A stretch of 60,105 bases of DNA, taken from assembly GCF_000090795.2 (NCBI RefSeq), contig NW_003546749.1, positions 4,273 to 64,377 of the forward strand. The letters are read 5' to 3'. The translations under genes were made by a program, and so were the position numbers. Shown here piece by piece: positions 22,367 to 33,938 of the stretch. This DNA comes from Amphimedon queenslandica (taxonomy: Eukaryota; Porifera; Demospongiae; Haplosclerida; Niphatidae). Numbering within the stretch: position 1 is the stretch's first letter; each line of letters begins with the position of its first letter. Under the pieces are notes generated by a model that saw only the letters and a list, made by a program, of their open reading frames with translations, did no database searches and was not told the DNA's origin.

Positions 22367-24600
22367 AAAGATATAAATAAATGCAACGTCATAGATGCAG
22401 CTATGATCTAGCCTAAGTTTGGCCTCGAACTCTTGCTCCTGTTGCTGCTGCCTGGGATGGGATAATTTACTGGCTCTCCCAGTTGCAGACATTCTATTAT
22501 TGTATTGCCTTTCTCTTCCATTACAAGTTCAATTTTGCATTCACCCTATAGTATCTAAATGTCTAGTCATGTGCGTGCATGCAGCTCGGATCAGCTTCAT
22601 ATCCTCTGCAATTCATTACTAGAAGAATCTTATACATTAAAGGGGTGAGCTTGAGCAAGATCTATGCAATTAATGTATGAGTATTTAAAATTCTACGGTA
22701 TTGTCAGATGTGCTATTATTTCCTTGTTCTCATTATAACTGCATATTTTTCTGTACAATGGAATATACAAGATTGTCACTTTTGCTTCTTTTCAAACACT
22801 GCATTTGTTACTTTCACTTATACCAGCTGTATGAAGGGTGAAGGCTATGTATCAGGAATGGTTGTATGAGGGGTGACTGGAATTAGTAACTTAATGTGTA
22901 GTATAATTCTGTCTCCGTAATAAGTGCACAAATTTAAGATTTTTACCACTTTGATGATACATTTTGAAAGAATTAGGCAATGTGATGAGATCCTTATTAA
23001 TGTAGAGATTTTTTTTACTTCAGGCGTCACTCTTTGAGAGTAATGATCATGTATTGTAATTGATCTATCAAACCAAGTAAAAGTTTTGCTGCAGTTTGGT
23101 TCCTGGTATCCTCCAAGTGCTTCTCTTTCAATTTTTGCTTACAATTGGCTGTAGCTTCTTCAATTCCAATTATACTTTCATTCGTCTCTAATGAAAACTG
23201 ACTCTGAAGCTTTTTTTATTATTTTACTTTTTTGTGTTTCTTTTACGTCACTTTAAGAGGCCTTGACTTTCTGCCCTTTTCAAAAACAACTTCTATATGT
23301 ACTGCTGCATGGCAATAGTTCACAAGGTCACAGGTAGAATTACCCCTAAATGCTTTTGTTTTTAGCTAGTGAGTTCAATTTGTTAAATTGCAAAGCTGAG
23401 GTGGAGCCTCTGGATGATTTTGCTGAATGAGTTGTCTTCCATTATTTTATAATCTTTCCTCTTCAACCTCCTTCAAACTGCTCATTTTACATTGAGGTTG
23501 ATTGATATTTTTTCTCTGCATCTTTTGATTAGTTTGTAATGTCTTCAATAAATTGTGTAAACTTATTAATTTTAACAAGATCCTTTATGATGCCTCGGAA
23601 TGACTTATCCATTTATCCATTCATCCAGTCAATGTTCCTTCAATGAAAGCAGCCTGTATGTTTCAATGAAAGAAACCCTTTCAAATGTGAGGAGCCTGGT
23701 TGTGGTGGTGATGGCAGCAGTTGTTAAATGGCTGGTAGATGAGGTGCTAACTATAAAATACCGTAAATCGGGAAGTTTTCATGTTAGAAATAATTGGCGT
23801 GATATTTTTTCAAGGTGTTTTATTTTCGCTGGTTGACCCATCCGCGAAATTTTTTCAACATGAAAATTTTTGGAAGCGTCATAAACCGCACAAGTGGCTA
23901 CTAACTCTTGATGACGATGGACAGCTATTGAATGGAAGTTGCTCGTGACAGTACTAAAACTGACAAGGAACCTCTTGGGTGAGAGCTTCAGGCCTTCTTT
24001 GAGCTTTTAGAAAACTAAAAGAGCCTCGTGCATGCACCGCTGTACGTTAGAATAATTCCGGTAATCTTATTATTCACTGTAGAAAATATTTCGTGTGTCA
24101 AATTTTCGCGGGTTACTTCATCCGTGAAAATATTTCAACAACGAAAATTTCCCGATCTACGGTACTTCCATTTGTGTCATAGGCATACAGTTTTAGATTG
24201 TTTGAATCTTGATTAGAATCAAGTATTTTTTTGCTTGAGCAAAATTATTTAAAAAGTTTATACAACATTAGCTACCGAACCTAAACAAGCTATCATGCTG
24301 AGCACCCCAGGATCAATTATTGTAACTATTGATGAATAAGGACATAATAGAAATATATACATAATTAAGGAGAATTTTATGCTCCATTGCTACCTTTTAA
24401 CAGCTAAGAGCATGACACGCGACATATGGCAACATTTTTAAAGCTTTGTATTTATGTTATTTATTTTAATTTTATTGTGTTGTAACATTTTTTGAATGCC
24501 GCTTCCACTTCATATGATACTGTATATAAAGAATGATCTTAGCTGATTTGATGTTTTGCAACTTTGGAGGAGACTTCTTATAAACCACTAGTTCAACACA
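22367..24600. repeat. Mosaic of duplicated non-coding segments
   Basis: About 22680-23040 is related to 13110-13390 and 26040-26230. About 23240-23700 is related to 38500-38910 and, in two pieces, to 36170-36350 and 36830-36930. Apart from the MITE at 23759-24164 no intact ORF is convincing. Confidence 0.5.
23759..24164. mobile_element. MITE, TACCGTA-type, long terminal repeats
   Basis: It begins taccgtaaatcgggaagtttt and ends in the reverse complement of taccgtagatcgggaaatttt. Two internal copies of a 'tttcgc(t/g)ggttgacccatccgcgaaa'-like block sit near each end. Non-coding, 406 bp. It belongs to the TA-duplicating family found throughout the window. Confidence 0.7.
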
Positions 24601-24607
24601 AGAGAAT

Positions 24608-25050
24608 GAATATGAACTGGCTCAATATGTTAAAGAAGGGATATAGCCACAACCTCATGTTATACCTGATACTAAATTGTCCCATCTGTCAGTGTGGAGT
24701 AAACCAGTTATTATACAAGCAGTTTTGATGTGTATCATACTGTTACTACTGGTTACTAATATTATCATTTCTGGCACTAGATCTAGCACCAACTCATGCT
24801 ACAACAGCTTTCTGCAGGCAATGAACAATTATAGTTTGCAGCTGTGTCCTAATTTCACTCATTGGACTGAAGATGTTGTTACTGGTGTTTACCAGTCGCT
24901 TGATCCCAGGTTATCCTCATAATGTGATGATGATACACTAGTACTGAGTCTTATCACTCAACTGAACAACACAATACAAGATATAGCTAAAAAGCTGACT
25001 TTATTGGAAACTTTAACAAAGACAAAGAAACCTTCCATGAGAACAATATG
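24608..25050 (+). pseudogene. Type II single-pass membrane protein remnant
   Basis: The frame reads EYELAQYVKEGI, a TAG stop (24644-24646), PQPHVIPDTKLSHLSVWSKP, a hydrophobic segment (QAVLMCIILLLLVTNIII), then an ectodomain-like stretch with sequons (NNYS, NFT). A second in-frame stop is TAA 24920-24922, followed by CDDDTLVLSLITQLNNTIQD, a coiled-coil-like segment. The layout is a short cytoplasmic tail, transmembrane helix and extracellular stalk. The family is not recognised, and two nonsense codons indicate a decayed gene. Confidence 0.45.
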
Positions 25051-27200
25051 TTACTTTTGAATAGAGTCATAGAGACAGTTAGTAGCTCAGTGGGAAAACT
25101 GAATAACATGTCTTACGTAATATTATGCATCCTAACCTAGTGAAATTTTGTGGTATTAATGAAGTGGATCCTATACAAGCCAATGAAAGGACAGTGTATA
25201 TACTTGTCATAGTCAGAGAGTAAACTGTATAACAATGATGAGGTTACCAGTAGTCACTAGAGAATAAACCACTTATTCCTGTGTTATAGTCCAGTTTGCT
25301 TTTAATGTGGATCTATACGTATGTCATCACCACCTTATCATCTTTTTGTCCAATTAGTGCCTTCCTTTACCATTTTATTTAAGGGATGATTACACTAGAT
25401 TGCACCAATTTTATAATTGAGAAGAGATTCAAGATTAAAGATAAATGCTCTTTGGGAATAATTTTTAGAATCTTTATCACAGTATATACTGTACTCACTT
25501 GTTCATTGTCTGAATCACTGAAAGCCACTTTCTTTTGTATGAGTGTTGAGGCTAAACAATTAAAATAATTTAGAAACTGTTCTCAAAGTGCTTAATAGCA
25601 TAGACAAAAGGACAAAAAAACACTCTTAGTTTATTGTCCCTAGTCCTTTTACCTTTCGTTTCAGGACAAGCAGTGGGTATGGCCAGCAGACACTTAACGT
25701 ATGGACTTATGAAACAAGTGCACCACATAAGATGATTAAATGAAATGTAACTTATATTTTGTATGTATATGGCGGTCTGTGTAGGAGCTATAGCACTCTA
25801 AAGTCGGAATATACATGTATGTTTCATCCAATATATGCTTCACTATCTCTTCTACAGATAAAGCCAATTGGCCTATCAGTATACTTACTTCAAGCTCTTG
25901 TTTGAAGCTCTTTTTATTTGTTCCTGAAGGCCCTTAATACTTGAATCAACTTTTTACTTCTTTCCAATGAATGCTGTGGTAAGATATATGTAACATCAGG
26001 GGATTTTAATTTAATATGACAGTTATTAGCTGCCGATCCTTTTAATGGTGTCTACTTTCTCAAACATTGCATTTTTCACTTTATAAAGAATAAACGGAAT
26101 TTTGTCAATCTTAAGATTCATATCACTTTGAAGATACATTAATTTTAATGAGAATTAAGTACTATGATGAAATCCTCTTTATTAGATTTGTTTTACACCA
26201 GGTGTCAGCACTCTTTCCAGGCTGAACAGCCCTGCAGGTTGCTGCATGATTAATTTCATCATAAAAATGAATCGCTGTAAATTGTAATAATTGAATCATA
26301 ATATAAAATTTACTGGATCATTTTGAATCACAAAAAATAAGTATCCTGCAACCAAGATAGTGAACAATAATATTTATTAACTATCTCCCACAATGCCCTA
26401 ATTTTTTTCATTTCGTACATCTATAAATAAAAATCAGGTTTTGAATTGAGATAATATATTAAGTATTTGTCAGAAGGATACTCATCGCCTTTAATTACAT
26501 GTTCCTCTGATGTGATACATTGATTACTTATCCAAGATGATAAAAAGTCATGATCGGTTGCTTTATGCAATGGCGCGAAGGGTTCAAGCACCCCTATGAA
26601 AGCGATTTTTACAAGATCTGGCTGATTTTTGCTGAGTTTCAATACCATTCATGTTAATCATCATTGCCTAATTTGTTATCTTCTATTGTGGGCATGAATT
26701 GTCATTGTGACCTTTAAATATTCCTTTTTGAATAGTTAAGTTCCAATACTTGCATACTAGAGCTTAATAAATGATGTCAATAAAATTACTGAGAATAATT
26801 AATGTATGCATTATATGAATCTGGATCATCTTGAGTGTTTAGTGCAATTTAAAAAGTTTTTTCTCAAATACTTAATAGTGAGTAATAACGACACTCAACA
26901 GTTAGTTTTATGCAGACTTCTGCCTCTTGCTGTTTGATCATTGATGCTGATTCAAACTTCATCTTGTGTTTAATGCACAATTCTCTTGACAATGTCACTA
27001 TCCTGTGGTGCTGGTGATAAGTCCTGCACAACTGATATACTATGTGACCTAGGTCTACTTCTGCCACCAGCTTTACACTCAGGATTGTATGATATACTGC
27101 TACACTCTCTAAATTAATTTTACTCCTGTTCAAAATTGAAATGAAGAGGAGATTAATGGAGTGTCCACTATTTTCCCAAGCGACATATTAGCCTCCTTGA
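25051..27200. other. Repeat-rich spacer
   Basis: About 26040-26240 repeats sequence from 13.2 and 22.9 kb. About 26950-27110 repeats 18400-18560, with a decayed minus-strand reading frame. No intact gene was seen; the ORF at 26648-26421 (-) has no recognisable domain. Confidence 0.4.
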
Positions 27201-28270
27201 TGTAATGCCATCAGCATTTGATGCTTTTATGAATTATAATTGGGCTTAGAGCTAGGAGATGGTGTTGTTACTTTTGGATTACAGAAGTTGGTGGAATTAT
27301 TTGGGGATGAGCTACCTTTGATGCTGTCAACGAGTATTTTAAATTTCCCTTCTGTTCTCTTAAATGCAAAGAGACAAAGAAATGCACTAGAAATTCTGCT
27401 TTGAAGAAAAGGATTTTGAAGGCAATAAAAATTTTGAGGCACTTAATTTAACAAGGCAACGAGTTTAATGCAAAAAAGAGATTATATTTAAAAACAAAGC
27501 ATTATTATTATAAAGCAACTGAATTCTTTTCCATGTGCCCTTTATCCATGCAAGTGTATTGCCCCTTTAATCATGCTTGCAGTCCTGTAGGCAAAAACAC
27601 TCACAAGTTAACCACTACACGTATACATAAATTAATTAGTTCAACTGTCATCCATGCACCTATTACCCAAAAAACCTTTAACAGAATGTCTAAATGAGCC
27701 CCTGAGTTACCTTCTTGATAGTCTCGGTAAATGAAGTTATATCTTTCTGACCTCCTTTCCTGTCTCCCAGTGCTTGCTTCTTTATAGGCTAAACTACCCA
27801 AAGCTGTGTAGCCAGCGGTTAAAAATACACATCTTCTAATGTCTTCACTATTTTTACCCGACAGTTCAGACCTATCATCACTTGATGCTGATCAAAGTAA
27901 TGCATGTGTGTGCATTGTAAAAATATGAATTATGGACTATATGTTCACGATTGGTAATAATGATTGATCTTTAAACAGTCAGACAATGAATCAGTAAATG
28001 ACAATGTTTGTGTGCATTATAAAAATATGAATTATAGACTATAAGTGGTAAAACTTTAGATCAAAGGTGGAGAGATTCCCCTGATCAGAGTGGCAAAAAG
28101 GTTATCTACAAATATATGTGGGGAGACATCTTGTAGCAATTAAGCTGACAAACCCCAAACATCATATACACGTCAGACATAAGGGAATTAACTGTGCATT
28201 AGTTAATGTACACAATACTGTACTGAGTCTACATGGATATGATAGTACATGAGAGAAATAGTACTTCTTT
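27201..28270. repeat. Segmental repeat, copy 1 (partner at 40.7-41.4 kb)
   Basis: About 27655-28260 and 40745-41380 are similar over their length, starting 'acctattacccaaaa' and ending near 'gagagaaatagt'. The minus strand at 27840-27700 reads FLTAGYTALGSLAYKEASTG, and copy 2 keeps FLTAGYTALGSLAYKGATT. This is probably an exon (with a hydrophobic segment) of an unrecognised gene. A Ser/Pro/Asn-rich ORF (27442-27227, -) may be another exon of the same locus. Confidence 0.55.
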
Positions 28271-30900
28271 CAAAACTTGTTTCTTAATCTATGATCAAAG
28301 TAAAAAGTTGTTAATTTTATTTAATAAATATAATAGTACAAATGGACCTGCTTTAAATTCTTTCAAAACTTTATCTACAATGATTACTGTGTCGTTTTCA
28401 CAAGATACCTGTCAGATGTGAAGGGGACTTGGCTAAAGGTATTTATACTTTTTTAATGATGGTGACCTGGTCTCTCTAAGTTATTAAATGAGTGTCCTTC
28501 TGTTAGTTGTTAATTTCATTGTTTAGTTTATTCATTTTCTCAAGTACTTCTTCCAAAAACATTTTTCATGTTTGTAGTTTTTTTACTGGTTGTTTACTTT
28601 TTTCTAGAGTTGGCAACAACGACTATACATCCACTGGCTTGGTAGTTTGTAGTTGGAAAAATTGCTCTGCCTAGCAGCTTCTTCTTTATTGTCTAAAGGC
28701 CTTTGTACAATAGGCAACTTGTTGCTTTGCAAGCAGTTTTATTTTGGCCATACATTACTTGGTTGCAAGCGGCAAGCTGCCTCCTGTATAAAGAGCAGCC
28801 ATGTTCTCATTGTGACTGGTTGAGAGGATGAGCATTTAATGCCTAGTTGTTCTTTGTATTGCTTCGTAAAAGAATAAAGCATTGCCTTTGTCAAAGAAAC
28901 TTGCCATTTTTGCTTGACTTTTTGTTTTAAACTTGCTCAGATGAAGAACTAATATTAGGAGTCTTTCTGATTATAGCTCATGAATGGCCTATAATTATTG
29001 AATGTAATACATTAGTAGGTAAGCTGCTTCCTGTATTCTCTCCTTACCCTCTTCATTTCTATTTTATAAATAAATATTCCAACTGGTTACTCCTGAAGAT
29101 ATGTTTTGCCCCCACTTTGCTTCCATGCAACAGTACTGATAAGCTATAACTCGTGAAATAACAAATCAAATTCATCAGGCACGCAATTGCGCATGTCCAC
29201 TTGCTTGTACCCACACTACTTGCATGCTGAATTAATATCAAAGTAACAAATTTACATTGTCATTATCAAGATAAAGTTCTTTCAGTCACATACTTTTTTA
29301 CTTTCTAATACAGCCATGTTGACAAGAACCTCTGAGTCACATACTCATCTTTGTTCATTTAGCATTTGCTCTTCCTGTCTATTAATCTTTTGTTTACTTC
29401 AAAGGCTCCCTGTAACTCATGTTCCTTTACCACAATAAGGCCTTTGTCTTTAAGCTCCAAAAAAGGGGGATTGTTTTTGTTTTTGTGGCTATAGAGTTGC
29501 TGTCATTGTCTGTTGGAGATTGACAAGAACTTAGCATAGTTGTAGAGGCTCAAGTTGTAGTCATTATTTACAGCTCTTCTATAGTAAACATATTTCACGT
29601 GAGCATGCATGCTACTGTACACTTACTTTATTAAATGCATACATGTATATTTAGACATATCAAAACATAATATTGACACGTAATATAAAAATATGACACC
29701 TTTGATGGGTACATTACAAAATGTACTTCTCTCTACTTGCCCCATTCAATATCTTTCCAATCACAAGTCTTGATGGTAGGAAGAAGAAAAGGATCACCAT
29801 GAACATTAATGTTATCACTGTAACAATGATTACAATGAAGTCCTTCATTCTTTCAGTTTTTTCTTCTCAGTGTAACAATTGCTACAATGAAACTAGTCCT
29901 TCATTCTTTCAGTTTTTTCTTCTATTTCTTTTTTTTAAATGACACACAAACCTTGTTCTTATAAAAACGTGTACAATGTAATATTAAGTGACATTTTTTT
30001 ATGAAAGTCTCATCCTTCAATCAATCCATTTGCCAACTAATATTTTGTTTACTCAATCTGCCTTCTTGTGTTCATTAATGACCTGTCATTGTGTTCTGAT
30101 AAAAATTTATCAATAACCACTAACCACTCTTATTTTTATCTAAATATCTTAATTACTTAATTATCCTTCCCATTCATTGAGGAGTAGAAAAAGTTTGAAC
30201 ACAAAGAAGTAGCACAAGAACAAGCTCTAAATCTTTTATGCACATTTTTGATTTTGTTGTGTGATCTAAATGTTGGCAAGTATTTTTATGGCCCTTGAAT
30301 TTTTAGTTGGAAATTGCTTATGGTTGATGGTGGTGCATAAGCAAATTGATGAAGCTTTTCACTAGCTCAGTTCCTTAATGCATTTATATTTTTTACTATT
30401 CCTTTGTCTACAATTTTATGAGAAAATTTTCATTTTTTGGAATAATTAGACCTTGTGTACCCTGATAAACTTCTCTTACACATAAATCTTTATTAGTGTA
30501 CCCTGATTTGTCATGACCTACATGAACTCATTTGTCCTCATAATAGCAGTAGTTTTTTCCTAAGCCTTTGTCCTCATACCGTAATAAATGCTCTTATGGA
30601 CAACACTGAGTGTATTAAAAGGACCTGGACATGCTTATGTTTTGTTAATAGCTGGATACTTAATTAAGAGTCATTAATGGAATTAATTTTCTGTAGGCTC
30701 AACCTCACTAAATTTATTAAAATCAAAGAATTATAAAACATTTTCTATCATTTCGGACTAAAATTTTAGCAAAAAACTTAGGCAGCAAAATAAATGTGAT
30801 ATAGCTGACAATAGTCACACTTAAAACTGTGACTCCATCCACTTACCAGAAATTACATATACATTAGACACAGAGCTGTCATTATCTTCTTCTGCAGTAT
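28271..30900. repeat. Copy C of the dispersed segmental repeat
   Basis: About 28740-29550 matches 6330-6800 and 13675-14950. About 29630-30480 matches 16200-17040. About 30480-30720 matches 31640-31860. A truncated family exon (DTVIIVDKVLKEFKAG) lies near 28400-28340 (-). A tail-like exon (AEEDNDSSVSNVYVIS) lies near 30910-30850 (-) and has a good GTAAGT donor. As a gene this copy is fragmented. Confidence 0.6.
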
Positions 30901-31099
30901 TAAATGCCTCATAAGCTTTGAATTAGATTTGCAGTCTATTAGGTGTGGCCAGTTATTGATTTTATGTGGCTACATAACCATGTGCCATAACATATAAGTA
31001 CTGAAGAATTAATTTTTAAAATTTAAAATTAAATTTATTACCTGAAATAATTGAGTCTTGAATCAATCTTCATTAATCAAAGCGGAGAAGCTGCAATTT

Positions 31100-31775
31100 T
31101 CAATTGCTAGCCATGGATTTTACAGAGTGATCTTGTGCAATTTCAGAAATCTGAGAGCAAGTGAGAGAAAAGGAGATGGTATTAACAAAATTTCACATGT
31201 AAACCATGTTGTGCATCAATGACAGTAGTATAACTTATGCATGATGTACTTCTTTCAAATCTTCTTTCATAATCAATGATTAAAGTAAAAAGTTATTAAT
31301 TTTATTCAATAAAAACAATAGTACAAATGGACCTACTTTGAATTCTTTCAAAACTTCATCTAGTTTTTTGTTTACTGTGTCTCTTCTAGGGGTTCTTATA
31401 AGCTTTTCTGTGAGCTTTTCTATTAATTCCTTTTGACCAGTACATCTAAAAAGATAATACAAGAGATGATAGGAGAGAGTAAAGAGAGAGATGATGCAGC
31501 ATGCAGGAGAGAGGCATTAATTCAATTTTGAGAAAATGTTCATTTTCGGAATAAATAGACCTGATTGTGCCCTGAATATCTAAAGGGACCAGTTTGGGTT
31601 TTTCTTGAAATCTTAGTGGGATTAGTTCAGTATGATTTTCCATGCTATGTGATACACTTCTGTTAGTTACTATTATTGTATATATCCTGATTTATCATGA
31701 CCTACATAAAGTCATTTGACCTCACAGCAGCAGTAATTTTTCCTAAGCCTTTGTCCTCATACCATAATAAATGCT
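31100..31775 (-). CDS. Unrecognised duplicated gene, four consistent C-terminal exons
   Basis: Four exon-like blocks join in frame with GT-AG ends: 31775-31706 (HLLWYEDKGLGKITAAVRSN), 31659-31561 (HSMENHTELIPLRFQEKPKL, then DIQG), 31445-31337 (GQKELIEKLTEKLIRTPRRD, then LDEVLKEFK) and 31150-31100 (ISEIAQDHSVKSMASN, stop). Phases (1 in; 2, 2, 0 between) agree throughout. Diverged copies of the same blocks occur near 15.5-16.1 kb, 28.3 kb and 30.4-30.6 kb, and the charged, helical protein sequence is better conserved than intron sequence. No domain is recognised. Upstream exons may lie at 32.0-32.6 kb, but an in-frame TAA there breaks the simplest link. The locus may be a pseudogene. Confidence 0.4.
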
Positions 31776-31999
31776 CTTATAGACAACACTTAGTGTATTA
31801 AAAGGACCTGGACATGCTAATGAATGAATTTTCTGTAGGCTCAACGTCACTAAATTTATTAATATCAAACAATTATGAAACTGTATTATTTTATTTTAAC
31901 TAAAATTATGCAAAAACTGGAGGCCGCAAAATATATCAGATATAGCTGACAATAGTAACACTTGAAACTGTGACTCCATCCACCTACCAGAAAATTACA

Positions 32000-32640
32000 T
32001 ATTAATTAGATATAGAGTTATCATTATCTTCTTCTGCAGCATAAAAACCCTCTTCATCTTTGGGTACTACTTCTTCATCTCCTAGTATTCAAGACAGATA
32101 TCTTACCATACAACTGGGCCATTACCAATCATTATAAGCGCGCAATAGAAACTCACCAATCTCAATAATCTTAGCAGAATAAAAATTTTATCTTGATTTC
32201 ACTTTGTAGACCTCTGCTACAACTACCTCAGAGTCATTAATGATGGAGCTTCTCTTCACTATGGCCACAGAATTGTCCTCATCAAAATGATCAAGTATTA
32301 GTTGAGCTATACGCAAGATATTTATGTCACCGTCCAAAATTTAAAAATTAAGTTACTCACGTTTGTCTTTAGTCTTATTCAACAAGTATCTTAACATAGT
32401 GAATCAGTTCTGTTCTTTTCTTTGTCCTTTTAAGTTTTTCTCTGCTGTAGCACCTATAACACGTAGACGGTTCCGTAATCACCAAAAACCATGCATGTTT
32501 TGTTAAATATGACGACTTTTGTTTGTGGAAAGCCTGTACTTCATCTTGGTATATCATCTCCCATAAAACATTTCTCAAAAGAATATTGTTTATGTGCACA
32601 GTCTGCGTTCCTTGTAACAATGCATCTTAAATTTATTTCC
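32000..32640 (-). other. Possible upstream exons of the duplicated minus-strand gene
   Basis: Three coding-like blocks are seen on the minus strand. About 32620-32375 is an open, Lys/Arg-rich frame containing DEVQAFHKQKSSYLTKHAWF. About 32310-32200 reads DHFDEDNSVAIVKRSSIIND and ends in a GT donor. About 32085-32010 reads GDEEVVPKDEEGFYAAEEDN and stops at TAA. The acidic tail resembles the AEEDNDSSVSN block at 30.9 kb. I cannot join them confidently or name a domain. Confidence 0.35.
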
Positions 32641-33146
32641 AGAGCGTATCGTAATCGTTTGTTATTGTAAAAACATCAACTTTTTTGTCTTCTACTGTAT
32701 TAGTCAGTGGATCTGTGCATGCACAGTGTATGCTTTAGAAGTAGACAAAAATCCAGAAAAAGGTATACCATTATTGAATTACTTTACAAGGCATGGCTTC
32801 ACCTAATCTCATCTTGTGTGGTGCTTGAAGAGAATGGACAAGGTTATGCCTCATTCAACTAAGTGTACTGCACATATAGCTGCTACACCTCTTTTCTGTT
32901 CCATTGTCCCTTCCAGGAGCTCATTTTGCTTACTGCTCATGCACTGGTGCACTAAAATGAATGGACAACAACCATGCATGCACGTCACCGATGGACAACC
33001 GACTTCAAAGGAGGTGTACAGTTACCATACATTACTATTATTAATTTAGCTGTAACCACTTAGCATGTGTGACATCGTTAGTCCAGCTCTAATAGATATT
33101 ATATGAGAGAGAGACCAAAGTTAATGGTATACAACCAGAAAAAGTC

Positions 33147-33938
33147 ATGCTCTCTCTTCTTATACTAGCTATTGCCTGTCTCCCTCAGTTTATCAGTAGT
33201 TCTAATCTTGCTCTTACATTTGATGCTGCTAACAGTATACCTGTACTGCAGCCTGTACTACCTGCAGTGATACCAGTAATACTGTTAATACCTCTGACAA
33301 GAGTGATGGACTTTTGAATGAACTACTTAACACTACTAGGAACAATAGTCAAGATATTCAAGAAATAAAACAGAAAATAGATGGTATCATTTCTTCTCTC
33401 TCTCATATCAAAGAGACTGCTACCTCTAATGCTGGAGCTATCAATGATATACTGCTACTAGTGGAAGACCTTATCATGTTACACAATGACTCATCTTCCT
33501 TCTCCTATCCCTACTTCTTGTCAAGAGATTAAGAACAAACAACCAAACAGTCCTTCAGGTGTATATCTACTGGCAACTGCTACTAATGGAACCCAATATG
33601 TTTACTGTAATATGGATTTGGCTGTGTGGGATGGACAAGACTAGCATATCTGGATATGACTGATGCTACAGTGAATTGTCCTTCTGGGTTTAGACTGTAC
33701 CAGTCAGGAGGAGTTAGAGCTTGTGGTAGACCTGTAACGAGCAGTGGTAGCTGTGTATCAGTTCAGTTTCGATCTAATGGTATCAGTTACTCTCAAGTAT
33801 GTGGTAGAGTTGTGGGATATCAATGGGGGTCACCTGATGCAGCTAATGCTTGTAAGTCACAATGATATTAATTCTTATCATGCTGATGAAGTTAGTGTCA
33901 CTCATAGATCTCCTCGTCAACATGGCTGGTCATTATGA
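33147..33938 (+). pseudogene. Secreted coiled-coil/fibrinogen-like protein, truncated copy C
   Basis: The sequence aligns with copy B from the ATG (33147) through the signal peptide, Cys-rich spacer and coiled coil, but has several lesions. About 2 nt are gained near 33232, 2 nt are lost near 33504, and a deletion near 33615 shortens CNMKEPCGS-GGW. The last third of the globular domain is absent: homology stops at SPRQHGWSL and then resumes in the 3' flank. The promoter block is also degraded (no TATAAA). This copy is dead. Confidence 0.88.
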
